Of a DNA stretch of 64,000 nucleotides, positions 29,655 through 39,638 are shown piece after piece. A program made the translations under genes and the position numbers. A model generated the notes under the pieces. It was not told the origin of the DNA. It was given only the letters and a program-made list of their open reading frames with translations, and did no database searches. The stretch's first letter is position 1. Every line of letters begins with the position of its first letter. The DNA lies in the NCBI GenBank assembly GCA_037045685.1, contig JBAOII010000023.1, positions 434,001-498,000 on the forward strand. The letters run 5' to 3'. This DNA comes from Competibacter_A sp037045685. Its GTDB lineage: Bacteria; Pseudomonadota; Gammaproteobacteria; Competibacterales; Competibacteraceae.

Positions 29655-29683
29655 ACTATACGGATTGCCTTTCACCCTGTCAA
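29655..29683 (-). promoter_or_regulatory. Strong sigma-70 promoter of tRNA-Leu
   Basis: Read on the minus strand, a perfect TTGACA -35 (29678-29683) and a TATAGT -10 (29655-29660) are 17 bp apart, with a GC-rich discriminator after them. Transcription would start about 31 nt before the tRNA 5' end. Confidence 0.85.
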
Positions 29684-29726
29684 TCGTTTCCGGTCCACGC
29701 TTTTTTAACCTTCCTAAAGTGCTCAC

Positions 29727-31973
29727 ATGACCCATAAAAAACGGAATTCCTGGCAGCAAATGGATCCATTTCTGGCCCGGGAGCAGGAAAAGTACGGCCG
29801 CGCCTCGCCGAGCCGGGAATTCATCCTCCAATATCTGGAAGAAAAGGGAATGCCATTGACCTTGGAGGAGTTGTGCGCCGACTGGCGGATGGACGACGGC
29901 TGGGAGGTCGAAGCCTTGTCCCGCCGGCTGCGCGCGATGGAGCGTGACGGGCAACTGATCCGCAACCGCCGCGAGGGTTACGGGCTGGTCGCCAAGATGA
30001 ACCTGGTGACCGGGCGAGTGATCGGTCATCCCGAAGGGCACGGTTTTCTGATTCCCGACGAGGGCGGCGACAGCCTGTTCCTCTCGCCCCGGCAGATGCG
30101 GAAGCTGCTGCACGGCGACCGGGCGGTGGCGCGGGTGATCGGGGTCGATTACCGGGGCCGGCGCGAGGGCGCGGTGGTCGAGGTGCTGGAGCGCAACACC
30201 GAAACCGTGGTCGGACGCTTTTGCGAGGAGCGCGGCGCCTATTTCATCATTCCCGACAACAAGCGGATCAGCCAGGACATCATGGTGCCGGCCGACGGTC
30301 GCGGCGAGGCCCGCGCCGGCCAGATCGTCATCGCCGAGCTGATCGAGCAGCCCAGCGCGCAAAGCCGGCCGCTGGGCCGGGTCAAGGAGGTGCTGGGCGA
30401 GCACATGGCGCCGGGCATGGAGATCCGAATCGCCATCGCCAGCCACGGCATTCCGGTCGAATGGCCGGAAGCGGTCGTCGAGGAAGCGGGTCGCCACGGC
30501 GAGTCGGTGCCGGAAGCGGCCAAGCAGGGACGCTGGGATTTGCGCGGCACGCCGCTGGTGACCATCGACGGCATCACCGCCCGCGATTTCGACGACGCGG
30601 TTTACTGCGAGCGGCGCGGCGCCAACTGGCGGCTGCTGGTGGCCATCGCCGACGTGTCGTGGTACGTGCGGCCGGGCACGGCGCTGGATCAGGAAGCGCG
30701 CAAACGCGGCAATTCGGTGTATTTCCCGGACCGGGCCATCCCGATGCTGCCGGAGGCGCTGTCCAACGGCCTGTGCTCGCTGAACCCGGACGTGGATCGG
30801 CTGTGCATGGTCTGCGAGATGACGTTCAACGCCGAGGGTCGCATCGTCCGTTCGCGGTTCGCCGAAGCGGTGATGCGCTCCCACGCCCGGCTGACCTACG
30901 ACACCGTGGCGGCCATCGTCGCCGACCGCGATCCCCGGATCCGCGCCGAATACGCCAAAGTAGCGCCGCATCTGGACCGCTTGCACGAGTTGTATCAAGT
31001 GCTGCGGGCGGGGCGGGAGCAGCGCGGCGCGATGGATTTCGATACCCAGGAGACCGTGATCGAGTACGGCCCGGACCGCAAGATCGAGCGGATTTTGCCG
31101 ACCGAGCGCAACGACGCCCATCGCTTGATCGAGGAGTGCATGATTTCGGCCAACGTGGCGGCGGCGCGGTTTCTGCAACGGCACAAGATGCCGGGACTGT
31201 ATCGCGTCCACGAGGGGCCGGCCGAGGATCGGCTGAACAAGCTGCGCGCGTTCCTGGGCGAGCTGGGGTTGGGGTTGAGCGGCGGCGAGAAACCCTCACC
31301 GCTCGATTACACCCGGCTTTTGGATCGGGTCCGCGACCGGCCCGACGCCCATCTGATTCAGACCGTAATGCTCCGCTCGCTCGCGCAGGCGATCTACAAT
31401 CCGGGTAATGTCGGCCATTTCGGTCTGGCGCTGGAGGCGTATGCACATTTCACTTCGCCGATTCGACGCTACCCCGATCTGCAAGTCCATCGCGCCATCC
31501 GCCATGTGCTGAACGGCGGTAAAGCCGCCGATTTCCCGTATAACCACACCGACCTGATCGGATTGGGCGAGCATTGCTCGATGACCGAGCGGCGGGCCGA
31601 CGAAGCGGTGCGCGACGCGGTGGAGTGGTTGAAGTGCGAATTCATGCTGGACAAGGTCGGGCAGGTGTTCGATGGCATCGTTACCGGGGTTACCGGCTTC
31701 GGGCTGTTTGTCGAGCTGCGCGGGGTGTTCGTGGAGGGGCTGGTGCATGTGACCTCGCTGCGCAACGATTACTACCGTTTCGATCCGGTGGGCCACCGCT
31801 TGCACGGCGAGCGATCCGGGCAGGTTTACCGCCTGGGCGACAGTTTGCGGGTGCGGGTGACGCGGGCGGATCTGGACGAGCGCAAGATCGATTTCGAACC
31901 CATCGAGATGGAGCGCAGCGAGAAGAGCGGTGGTCGCCGAGGCCCGCAGAGCCGTCGCCGCCGCAAGGAGTGA
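29727..31973 (+). CDS. rnr: Ribonuclease R
   Basis: The 748-residue 3'-5' exoribonuclease degrades structured RNA. The order is an HTH-like N-terminus (SREFILQYLEEKGMPLTLEE), cold-shock domains, the RNB catalytic domain (GITARDFDDAVYCERR with clustered Asp), the S1 domain (GIVTGVTGFGLFVELRGVFV) and a basic tail (SRRRRKE). It is followed after 5 nt by rlmB, the usual pair. Confidence 0.97.
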   Translation: MTHKKRNSWQQMDPFLAREQEKYGRASPSREFILQYLEEKGMPLTLEELCADWRMDDGWEVEALSRRLRAMERDGQLIRNRREGYGLVAKMNLVTGRVIGHPEGHGFLIPDEGGDSLFLSPRQMRKLLHGDRAVARVIGVDYRGRREGAVVEVLERNTETVVGRFCEERGAYFIIPDNKRISQDIMVPADGRGEARAGQIVIAELIEQPSAQSRPLGRVKEVLGEHMAPGMEIRIAIASHGIPVEWPEAVVEEAGRHGESVPEAAKQGRWDLRGTPLVTIDGITARDFDDAVYCERRGANWRLLVAIADVSWYVRPGTALDQEARKRGNSVYFPDRAIPMLPEALSNGLCSLNPDVDRLCMVCEMTFNAEGRIVRSRFAEAVMRSHARLTYDTVAAIVADRDPRIRAEYAKVAPHLDRLHELYQVLRAGREQRGAMDFDTQETVIEYGPDRKIERILPTERNDAHRLIEECMISANVAAARFLQRHKMPGLYRVHEGPAEDRLNKLRAFLGELGLGLSGGEKPSPLDYTRLLDRVRDRPDAHLIQTVMLRSLAQAIYNPGNVGHFGLALEAYAHFTSPIRRYPDLQVHRAIRHVLNGGKAADFPYNHTDLIGLGEHCSMTERRADEAVRDAVEWLKCEFMLDKVGQVFDGIVTGVTGFGLFVELRGVFVEGLVHVTSLRNDYYRFDPVGHRLHGERSGQVYRLGDSLRVRVTRADLDERKIDFEPIEMERSEKSGGRRGPQSRRRRKE

Positions 31974-31978
31974 GGACC

Positions 31979-32731
31979 GTGGCCGAAGAGTGGATTCACG
32001 GCTTGCATGCGGTGGCGGCGGCGCTGCAATACGAGCCGGAGCAATTGCGAGACCTGTGGGTGGAGCGCCAGCGGCGGGACGCGCGGCTACAGGCGTTGCT
32101 GGACGAGGCGGCCGGTCGCGGTGTGCCGGTCCATCAGGTCGACCGAGCGGAACTGGACCGGCTGAGCGGCGGCGCGCGCCATCAGGGCGTCGCTGCCCGG
32201 CTGGTGGTCCGGCGGGGGACGCTCGGCGAGATGGATTTGCCCGCTTTGCTGGCGGCGGCGATCGGGCCGGCGCTGCTGCTGGTGTTGGACGGCGTGCAGG
32301 ACCCGCACAATCTGGGCGCGTGTTTGCGCGGTGCGGCGGCGGCGGGCGTTCACGCGGTCATCGCGCCCGCCGACCGGGCGGTCGGCCTGAACGCGACGGT
32401 CCGCAAGGTGGCCTGCGGCGCTGCGGAAATTGTGCCGTTCGTGCAAGTCACCAACTTGGCGCGAACGCTGCGAGGTTTACAGGAGCAGGGCATTTGGATC
32501 ATCGGCGCGGCGGGGGAGGCGGAGGAAAGCCTCTACGAGGTGGATTTCACGCCTTCGACCGCCATCGTGCTGGGCGCCGAGGAAAAGGGTCTGCGCCGGT
32601 TGACCCGCGAAGTCTGCGACCGGCTGGCGCGGATTCCGCTGGCCGAGGGCGGGGTCGAAAGCTTGAACGTGTCGGTGGCGGCGGGGATTTTTCTGTTCGA
32701 GGCGCGACGGCAGCGCGGCATTACGGGTTGA
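31979..32731 (+). CDS. rlmB: 23S rRNA (guanosine-2'-O-)-methyltransferase RlmB
   Basis: The 250-residue SPOUT methyltransferase modifies G2251 of 23S rRNA. A GTG start (31979) follows an AGGAG that overlaps the rnr stop, giving VAEEWIHGLHAVAAAL. SPOUT motifs are LDGVQDPHNLGACLR, IVLGAEEKGLRRLTRE and SLNVSVAAGIFLFE. Its end overlaps the convergent lipocalin-like gene by 11 bases. Confidence 0.96.
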   Translation: MAEEWIHGLHAVAAALQYEPEQLRDLWVERQRRDARLQALLDEAAGRGVPVHQVDRAELDRLSGGARHQGVAARLVVRRGTLGEMDLPALLAAAIGPALLLVLDGVQDPHNLGACLRGAAAAGVHAVIAPADRAVGLNATVRKVACGAAEIVPFVQVTNLARTLRGLQEQGIWIIGAAGEAEESLYEVDFTPSTAIVLGAEEKGLRRLTREVCDRLARIPLAEGGVESLNVSVAAGIFLFEARRQRGITG

Positions 32732-33889
32732 CGGGCGTTTCGTACCGCGTCATTTCCAAATAACCCTGTCCCCCGGTTTTTCGCTCTCCGGCGCGGCCAT
32801 TTACCGCGACGGCTCCCTCCCAATACCGCACGGTCAGCCGCATTTCCTGATCCGCCACTTTCGGCGTGACGGTCAAATCCAAGTTCTCGGCGGGCAAGCG
32901 CAAGCGCCAGCGGGCGGGATAGCGGTCGCCGGTTTTCGGGCTGACCCATTCGCCGAGCGGCTGTAACGTCACCTCGCTCCAGCCCAGCAATCGTGTCCGG
33001 CCGTCGGCCGCCACCAGCACGCCCTTGCTGTGAGGGTCCGTGCTGCCGTCCTTGCGGCGCAGTCGGTAGAACATCAAATCCCGCCCGTCGTCCAATTGCA
33101 GCGCGAACCAGTCCCAGCCGCTCTGCTCCGATCCTAGCGCGCTGGTGCTCCATTCCCGGTCCAGCCAGCTCGCGCCATCGACCGCGAAGGTGGTTTCACC
33201 CACGCGAACCGTCCCCCGCGTCGGCAAGCGGGTATAGGAATAGTAGTAAGAGGCATTGCCCGGTTCGGCGCTTTTTTGGCTCAGTCCCCGATCACCTTGC
33301 AACACTACCGGCTTGGCCGTGTTCAGGCTTAGATCGATTTCCACATTGCCTTCGCGGGCGCGCACTCGCATCGGAAAAGCGTCGGATTCGGTGCCGGTCA
33401 AGCGCCCAGTCTTCCAACCAGACTCGAAAAGGGGCTCGCTTGGGCGCCCGCCAGACCGACCGCGCCGCGACTGAAACGCTCGAAAGCATGGTGCTGTTTG
33501 CCCTGGACATCGGTCAGCGCAAAATGGCCCATGTAAATCTGATTCGTGCGCCAAGCGGAATCCGCGACCGGCGGCGTCGGGGCGAGGGCGATGCGAAACA
33601 GGGTCAACTGATAGCCAAATTGTCGCCCGGCGGCATCGACCAAATTGCCGGTCACATACCACCACTCGTTGCGAAAATCCGGGTGTGGGCCGTGATCGGC
33701 GGGGAACTCGAAAGGGCGAGGTTGATAGGCCCGCCGATAGCCGGTGTTATCGCTGCCACCGCCCAAGGCCGATCTGACGGCGATGCTCTCGATCGGGTTT
33801 GGGCGAGGCCAGAAGAGGTAAGCCGTCATCGCGACGACCAGCGCCACGGCCAGCAGCAGCCCGATCCACCACCCGTAAGGTCCGCGCAT
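32721..33889 (-). CDS. AttH-like lipocalin-domain secreted hydratase, two frameshifts
   Basis: The repaired protein has 388 residues. An N-terminal membrane anchor or signal (WWIGLLLAVALVVAMTAYLF) precedes the CrtC/AttH-type lipocalin fold: PHPDFRNEWWYVTGNLVDAA, GHFALTDVQGKQHHAFERFS, and SWLDREWSTSALG. In AttH/carotenoid 1,2-hydratase families these Trp/Glu-rich blocks line the barrel. Extra bases at an AAAA run (33427-33430) and near 33397-33401 break the frame; without them it reads SPFRVWLEDWALTGTESDAF. The stop abuts the permease start within one base, making an att-type exporter operon. The substrate is unknown. Confidence 0.8.
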
Positions 33890-36391
33890 TTATTCGGTCC
33901 GCAGCGCGTCGGCGGGCTGGGCGCGGGCCATGCGCCAGATCGGATAAAGTCCGGCCAGCAGCGCCGCGAATATCGCCAGCGCCAGCGTTTCCAGCAGCAG
34001 CCACGGATTGACCTCGAACGGCAGGCTCCAGCCGAACGCGCGGCGGTTGATGACAAAAATGAGCACGGCCGCCAGCAGCAGCCCGGTCGGCAGGGCCAGC
34101 AGGCCGGCGGCGGCGCCCATGAAGCCGGTCTCCAACGAGACCAGGCCGCCGATTTCGCGCACGGTCATGCCGGTGGCGCGCAGCACCGCGAACTCCCGCG
34201 CCCGCTCCAGTTGCAGGGCCAGCAACGCGCTCAACACGCCGACCACCGCCACCAGGATCGCCAGCAGCCGCAGCACGTTGGTGATCGTGAAGGTGCGGTC
34301 GAAGATTTCCAGCGTGATGTTCTGAATGTCGCGATTGGGACGGATCATGAGCGGCTGAAGGGTTCCCAACCGCTCTTGCAAGCGTTCGCGCAGAGTCGCC
34401 AGATTTTCGCCCGGCGCCGCGAAGATCGCCGCCGAGCCGACTGCGGGGTCATGCCAATAGCGTTCATAGCCGGATCGATGCAGCAAAATTCGGCCGTGCT
34501 CCGAGCCGTAATCCAGAAACACCCCGGCAACGGTGAAAGCGTGCGGTCCTGCGGCGGTCGGCAACTCCAGCGAGTCGCCGGATGTTAGCTGTCGCCGATA
34601 AGCCAGCGGTTCCGAAATCAGGATCGACTCGCCGGTTTGGAACGCTCGCCAAGCCCGGATCGCATCACCGTCGATCAAGTGGTAACCGGCCTGCGCGGCG
34701 GGCGCCAAGTCCACAGCCATCAATTGGACGGGACGGCCGCCCAGTTCGAGCAGCGTCCGTCGATAGGTGGATACCGCCATGACGCCGGGCGTGTCGCGCA
34801 GCGCGGCCAACGTTGCCGGTTGTAGGGTTTCGGTGTTTTCTCCTCCGTCGTTGGGTGGCGCGATGTACAGGTCGGCATTGAGCAAGTCCTTGATCCAGAT
34901 CGCCACCCCGCCCCGAAAGCTGTCCACCATCACCCCGACGCCGACCGTGGTGGCAAACGCCACCATCAACGCCGCGATCGCGATGCCGGTGCGGCTGAGA
35001 TGGCGCGCGACATCGCGGTTGGCCATGCGCGCCAACAATCCCAGTTTGGCGGACAGCGGTCGATTCAGTCGGACCAAGCCGACCACGGCGGGCGGCGTCA
35101 GCAGGGCGCAGCCGAGGATCAGCAGAAACAAACCGGCAAAACCGGCTGTCAGCGAACCGGAAGCGGCTAAAACCATTCCACCGCCGGCGATCAAAATCAG
35201 TCCGGCCAACGCCAGCCGGGGCAGGGTGGCTCGCCATCGGGTCTCCAGATGAGCGCGGCTGAGGACGGCTCCAGCGGGAGCGTCAGCCGCTTCGCGCGCC
35301 GGCAACCAGGCGGCCGCCAGCGTCGCCAGCACTCCCAGTGCGGTGCCCTTGGCCAGCGACCCGGGATCGATGAAGAATTCCCGAACGCTCAAAACGTAAT
35401 ACAAGTCATTGATGGTGCGGGTGACCAGGTGCACCAGCCCGGAACCCAGCCACAGTCCCAGCAATACGCCGAGCAGAGTACCTGTCAGGCCGAGCAACAA
35501 TGCCTCGCCCAGAATACCGGCGAACAATTCCCCGCGAGTCACGCCGATCGCTCGCAAGGTTCCCAGCAAGGTCCGGCGTTGCACCACCGCAAACGTTATC
35601 GCGTTGTGGATCAGGAACATGCCAACCACCAGAGCCAGCAGGCTCATCGCCGTCAAATTCAGGGAAAAGGCGGCGCTGAGATCCCGCGTGGCCAGACTGC
35701 GTCCCTCGGGATTTTCCAGCCGTAAATCCGGTGGCAGCCAAGCCCGGATCTCGGCGGCCAGCCGCTCTCCATCGGGGCCGTCCGGCACAATCAAATCGAT
35801 GTGGCTCAGCCTTCCGGGCTGACCGAACAGCGATTGGGCGGTACTGATGTCGGTGACGATCAATCCCTCTAGCTCAGGGCCATCCAGAGTGCCGGCGCGC
35901 TGCAAGGCGAAGCGTTGCGCTCCCTTTTGGAGCGTGACGGATTCGCCCAGGGCTTGCGGCAGCAGGGCAGCGTCTGGGTGTAGCAGCAATGCGCGCAGAT
36001 CGAAGCGGTTCCCGGTGATATCGGCGGCGGGGTCGCGGAACGGTCCTTCCGCAAAGGGGTCGATGCCGAGAATTTGGAGGAGTTGGCTTGGTTTGTCGGC
36101 GCGAGATAGATAACCGGTCACCACCGGCGCCGCCGGTCGGATGCCGAGTTCGAGCCGCAGCCGGGCGTACACCGCTTCAGGAACCCCTTGAGGACCGCCG
36201 ACGATGCGGTGAGTCGCGTGGCCGGCGATCCGGTTCATGGCCAGATCGAAACTCCGGCGGGCGCTGGCGTTGGCCAAGTCCACCGCGATAACCGCAGCCA
36301 CCCCCAGCGCGATACCGAGAATCGCCAGTCCCAGTTGCCAGGGATGCCGGAGAGGGTGTCGGAGCAATGCCCGCCAGAGCAAGCCGGTCAC
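33890..36391 (-). CDS. FtsX-like ABC transporter permease (two-module, 833 residues)
   Basis: The protein has an N-terminal TM helix (LGLAILGIALGVAAVIAVDL), a large periplasmic MacB-like domain, three TM helices near residues 255-370, a second periplasmic domain near 490-690, and three C-terminal TM helices. It looks like two fused FtsX-type permeases, matching the AttF/AttG pair or YbbP-like proteins. It probably extracts a lipid or lipoprotein from the inner membrane together with the ATPase upstream. The start overlaps the ATPase stop by four bases. Confidence 0.88.
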   Translation of the reverse strand: MTGLLWRALLRHPLRHPWQLGLAILGIALGVAAVIAVDLANASARRSFDLAMNRIAGHATHRIVGGPQGVPEAVYARLRLELGIRPAAPVVTGYLSRADKPSQLLQILGIDPFAEGPFRDPAADITGNRFDLRALLLHPDAALLPQALGESVTLQKGAQRFALQRAGTLDGPELEGLIVTDISTAQSLFGQPGRLSHIDLIVPDGPDGERLAAEIRAWLPPDLRLENPEGRSLATRDLSAAFSLNLTAMSLLALVVGMFLIHNAITFAVVQRRTLLGTLRAIGVTRGELFAGILGEALLLGLTGTLLGVLLGLWLGSGLVHLVTRTINDLYYVLSVREFFIDPGSLAKGTALGVLATLAAAWLPAREAADAPAGAVLSRAHLETRWRATLPRLALAGLILIAGGGMVLAASGSLTAGFAGLFLLILGCALLTPPAVVGLVRLNRPLSAKLGLLARMANRDVARHLSRTGIAIAALMVAFATTVGVGVMVDSFRGGVAIWIKDLLNADLYIAPPNDGGENTETLQPATLAALRDTPGVMAVSTYRRTLLELGGRPVQLMAVDLAPAAQAGYHLIDGDAIRAWRAFQTGESILISEPLAYRRQLTSGDSLELPTAAGPHAFTVAGVFLDYGSEHGRILLHRSGYERYWHDPAVGSAAIFAAPGENLATLRERLQERLGTLQPLMIRPNRDIQNITLEIFDRTFTITNVLRLLAILVAVVGVLSALLALQLERAREFAVLRATGMTVREIGGLVSLETGFMGAAAGLLALPTGLLLAAVLIFVINRRAFGWSLPFEVNPWLLLETLALAIFAALLAGLYPIWRMARAQPADALRTE

Positions 36392-37089
36392 GGCGCCATC
36401 TCCCGAATTTGTCCGGCCTCCAGGTATAAAACGCGGTCGGCGCGGGTCGCCACTTCCCGATTGTGGGTCACCATGATGATGGTGGTTCCCGCCCGCTGAT
36501 GCAGGTCGAGCAGTAAATCCAGAACTCGCTCCCCGGTCGCGATGTCCAGGTTGCCGGTCGGTTCGTCCGCCAGTAACAGAGAAGGGCGGTGTACCAGCGC
36601 CCGCGCGATGGCCAACCGCTGTTGCTCGCCGCCGGATAGCCGCTCCGGGAAGCTGTCTCGGCGGTTGCCCAGACCGACATCGCTCAGTAGGGTCCGCGCC
36701 CGGTCGTGCTGGTCTGGCGTCGCCAACCCGTTCAGCTCCAGCGGCAGCAGCAGGTTTTCCTCGACGGTCAAAGTCGGGATCAGGTTGAAAAACTGAAACA
36801 CGAAACCGATATGGCGGCGGCGGAAAAGGGTGCGTTCGGCCTCGTTCAGACCGGCTATAATCCGATCATCGACACGGATGGTGCCGGCGTCGGGCAGGTC
36901 GATGCCGCCGAGCAGGTTCAGCAGGGTGGATTTGCCGGAGCCGGATTGGCCGAGCAGGGCAACGAACTCGCCACGGTTGATATCCAGATTCAGGTCGGCG
37001 AAGATGACTCGTCGGTCATCGCCTTCGGTGTAGTGTTTGCGCAGGTTGCGGATCGCGATAAAGGCTGTCGGCGAGGCAGGTGTTTTCAT
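36388..37089 (-). CDS. ABC transporter ATPase (LolD/MacB-type)
   Basis: The 233-residue ATPase has Walker A LLGQSGSGKSTLL, Q-loop FQFFNLIPTLTVEENLLLPL, signature LSGGEQQRLAIARAL, Walker B LLLADEPTGNLD and the H-loop MVTHN. It belongs to the lipoprotein/macrolide exporter class that works with FtsX-like permeases. It is the first gene of the att-like operon, divergent from the exopolysaccharide genes. Confidence 0.93.
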   Translation of the reverse strand: MKTPASPTAFIAIRNLRKHYTEGDDRRVIFADLNLDINRGEFVALLGQSGSGKSTLLNLLGGIDLPDAGTIRVDDRIIAGLNEAERTLFRRRHIGFVFQFFNLIPTLTVEENLLLPLELNGLATPDQHDRARTLLSDVGLGNRRDSFPERLSGGEQQRLAIARALVHRPSLLLADEPTGNLDIATGERVLDLLLDLHQRAGTTIIMVTHNREVATRADRVLYLEAGQIREMAP

Positions 37090-37303
37090 GCTGGCTATGG
37101 ACTGGTGAATGCGTCAATCGTTACCATAGCCACATCATATTTTATTCGCGAGCAACGATTTCTTCCTGACGTCGCGCAGGGGTTTATGTTCCGGATGGGT
37201 GGTCGGTTTGGCGGCATGCCGGTGGACCGCCCGATCAAATCGGGCCAAAACGCAATGCTGGGATCATTTTGCTCGATTTTCAATGGCATTGGGAGCTTGA
37301 CGG

Positions 37304-38026
37304 ATGCAAAAACTTGGGATGCTCGGTAAATGGGCCAATATCGGGATAGTTGCGGTGATCGCTTTGCTGATCGGCGCCTGTGCAAAACCACAAGGTGGTT
37401 TGCCGCCATCAACCAATTATAGCACTCAGACGCCTTCGCCGGAGACCTACAGTTACCAAATAGGACCCGGCGACCAATTGCAAATTTTCGTCTGGCGTAA
37501 TCCTGAGGTTTCGCAGACCATTACCGTCCGGCCGGATGGTAAGATCACGACTCCGCTAGTGGAAGATTTGCAGGCCAGCGGAAAAACTCCCAACCAACTG
37601 GCCCGCGACCTGGAAAAAGCGCTGGAAACCTATATTCGCCAACCCATCGTCACCGTGATCGTTGCCAATGGAATCGGACCTTACAGCGAACAAATTCGCG
37701 TGATCGGCCAAGTATCCGGGTCCGGGTCGCAAGCTGGCGTGGGAGGCGGTCAAGCCGGCGGAGGGGGTAGCCAAGCCGGCGGCAGCGCAGGCCCGCAAGC
37801 GCGAGCGATCGCCTACAGGCAAAAAATGACGCTGCTGGACGTGATGGTCGCGATCGGTGGTTTGAGCGAGTTTGCCGCCGGCAATAAAACCAAGATAGTG
37901 CGGGTGGTCGACGGCAAGCAGAGGGAGTACGAGGTCCGTCTTGACGATCTGCTCAACGGAGATATTACCGCGAATGTGGATATGTTGCCGGGCGATATTC
38001 TGATCATTCCCGAGTCCTGGTTTTAG
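37304..38026 (+). CDS. Exopolysaccharide export lipoprotein, XrtA-system type (Wza family)
   Basis: The 240-residue protein has a lipoprotein signal (IVAVIALLIGACAK; Cys26). The polysaccharide biosynthesis/export domain (YSYQIGPGDQLQIFVWRNPE, VRPDGKITTPLVEDL) is followed by a Gly/Gln/Ser-rich linker near residues 140-165, then a SLBB-like domain. Short Wza-type porins of this kind accompany exosortase-A loci. GGGAG precedes the ATG. It is the first gene of the operon. Confidence 0.88.
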   Translation: MQKLGMLGKWANIGIVAVIALLIGACAKPQGGLPPSTNYSTQTPSPETYSYQIGPGDQLQIFVWRNPEVSQTITVRPDGKITTPLVEDLQASGKTPNQLARDLEKALETYIRQPIVTVIVANGIGPYSEQIRVIGQVSGSGSQAGVGGGQAGGGGSQAGGSAGPQARAIAYRQKMTLLDVMVAIGGLSEFAAGNKTKIVRVVDGKQREYEVRLDDLLNGDITANVDMLPGDILIIPESWF

Positions 38027-38060
38027 ACCGACGACTGTCATTGGCGCGGAAGGCCCGAAC

Positions 38061-39611
38061 ATGAACGATATTATCGAACAACTGCTGGGTTACCTGCGGG
38101 GAATATGGCGCAATCGTTGGTATGCAATGAGTTGCGCGTGGCTGGTCTGTGCGGTGGGCTGGGTTGTGGTTTTAAAACTGCCCGATCAATATGAAGTCTC
38201 GGCGCGAGTGTTCGTGGATACCCAAACTATATTGCGGCCTCTCCTGCAAGGGCTGACGGTCGAAGTCAATCCAGACACTCAGGTCGGGCTAATCATGAAA
38301 ACGCTGCTGAGTCGTCCAAATTTGGAGAAAATAGCCTTTATGGCGGGTTTAGATGCTCAGGCTAAGGAGTCCGAGGCGAGGGATAAATTGCTCGGTACAC
38401 TTCAAAAAAAGATCAATCTAGTAGGCTCTGGCCGGGAAAAGGAAAATTTATACACGATCACTTACGAAGATCGCGATCCACGGAATGCCAAGCAAGTGGT
38501 TCAATCGGCGTTAACGGTTTTTGAGAGTAATTTGGTTGGTGGTAATCGCCAGGATTCCGAAGCCGCTCAGCGCTTTCTCGACGAACAGATATCCGAATAT
38601 GAACTCCGTCTTGGCGAGGCCGAAAATCGCCTAAAGCAATTCAAGCTCAAGAATACTGGCAGAATGCCAGCGGAAGGGCAAACTTATAACGCCCGATTGC
38701 AACAAGCTGCCGCCGAACTTTCAACTGGCCGTTTAGAACTGTCTCAAGCTGAGAATCGCCGAAATTCGCTACAGCAGCAGATCAACCAAGCCTTACAGCA
38801 ACAGCTTAGAGGCGATGGTGAGATAGTGGTTTTGCCAATCGATCAGCGCATACAAAGTTTGGAACAGAACCTTGATGAATTATTGATCAAATTCACCGAT
38901 AAACACCCGGATGTCAGTATATTGCGGCAAACAATCGCTGATCTGAAAAAACAGCGGGAACATGATCGTTCAAGATATGCGGCGAGTCTTGCCGAAAGCG
39001 GCGGTAGTTCGCGGAGTCAGGGGGTCAATACCGTCTATCAGCAACTTAAAGTTAAGCTGGCGGAGGAGGAAGCAAACTTAGCTTCACTGAGGGTAAGGGT
39101 CGATGAGTACACTAACCGATATAAGGAATTACAGGCACAACTCAGTATCCTGCCTCAAATTGAAGCTGAATTGGCCGCTTTGAATCGTGATTACGAAGTT
39201 AATCGTAAGAAATATGATGAGCTTCTATCCCGTCGAGAATCGGCCAGATTGTCCCGAGAAGCCGAGCAATCCAAGCAGGATGTTCGCTTCAAAATTATTG
39301 ACCCGCCTCGGGTGCCTCTGGAACCAACCGGACCCAATCGGTTGTTGTTGATGACCATGATATTTGGGGCGGGTTTGGGCGCTGGATTGGGCCTTGCATT
39401 TTTGATCTCGCAGCTTTGGCCGACCTTCGACAGCCGTCGTAGCTTGAAGCAGATCGCGGATATCCCAATCTTCGGTAGCGTTAGCGCGGTTCTATCGCCG
39501 GTAACCTTGCGCCGAGAGCGGCGGATGGTAGCTGTCTACGCTTGCCTGGGTGGAATGTTGGTGTTGGCTTATGCCGGTTTAGTGATCGTGGAAAGAGTTG
39601 GGCTATTATGA
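38061..39611 (+). CDS. Polysaccharide chain-length determinant (Wzz family, XrtA-associated)
   Basis: The 516-residue inner membrane protein has TM helices near residues 20-40 (MSCAWLVCAVGWVVVLKLP) and near 430 and 485-510, enclosing a long periplasmic coiled coil (RLGEAENRLKQFKLKNTGR). It controls length of the exported glycan together with the tyrosine kinase downstream. Fits the exosortase-system Wzz subfamily in length and neighbours. Confidence 0.9.
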   Translation: MNDIIEQLLGYLRGIWRNRWYAMSCAWLVCAVGWVVVLKLPDQYEVSARVFVDTQTILRPLLQGLTVEVNPDTQVGLIMKTLLSRPNLEKIAFMAGLDAQAKESEARDKLLGTLQKKINLVGSGREKENLYTITYEDRDPRNAKQVVQSALTVFESNLVGGNRQDSEAAQRFLDEQISEYELRLGEAENRLKQFKLKNTGRMPAEGQTYNARLQQAAAELSTGRLELSQAENRRNSLQQQINQALQQQLRGDGEIVVLPIDQRIQSLEQNLDELLIKFTDKHPDVSILRQTIADLKKQREHDRSRYAASLAESGGSSRSQGVNTVYQQLKVKLAEEEANLASLRVRVDEYTNRYKELQAQLSILPQIEAELAALNRDYEVNRKKYDELLSRRESARLSREAEQSKQDVRFKIIDPPRVPLEPTGPNRLLLMTMIFGAGLGAGLGLAFLISQLWPTFDSRRSLKQIADIPIFGSVSAVLSPVTLRRERRMVAVYACLGGMLVLAYAGLVIVERVGLL

Positions 39612-39638
39612 ACGTGAAGTCGGTTATGGGAGAGCGCG

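Noticed and set aside
37258..37275. Possible sigma-54 promoter before the exopolysaccharide operon (GG...GC pattern in TGGGATCATTTTGCT)
   Set aside because: The GG and GC are 9 bases apart instead of the required 10, and the rest of the consensus is poor.
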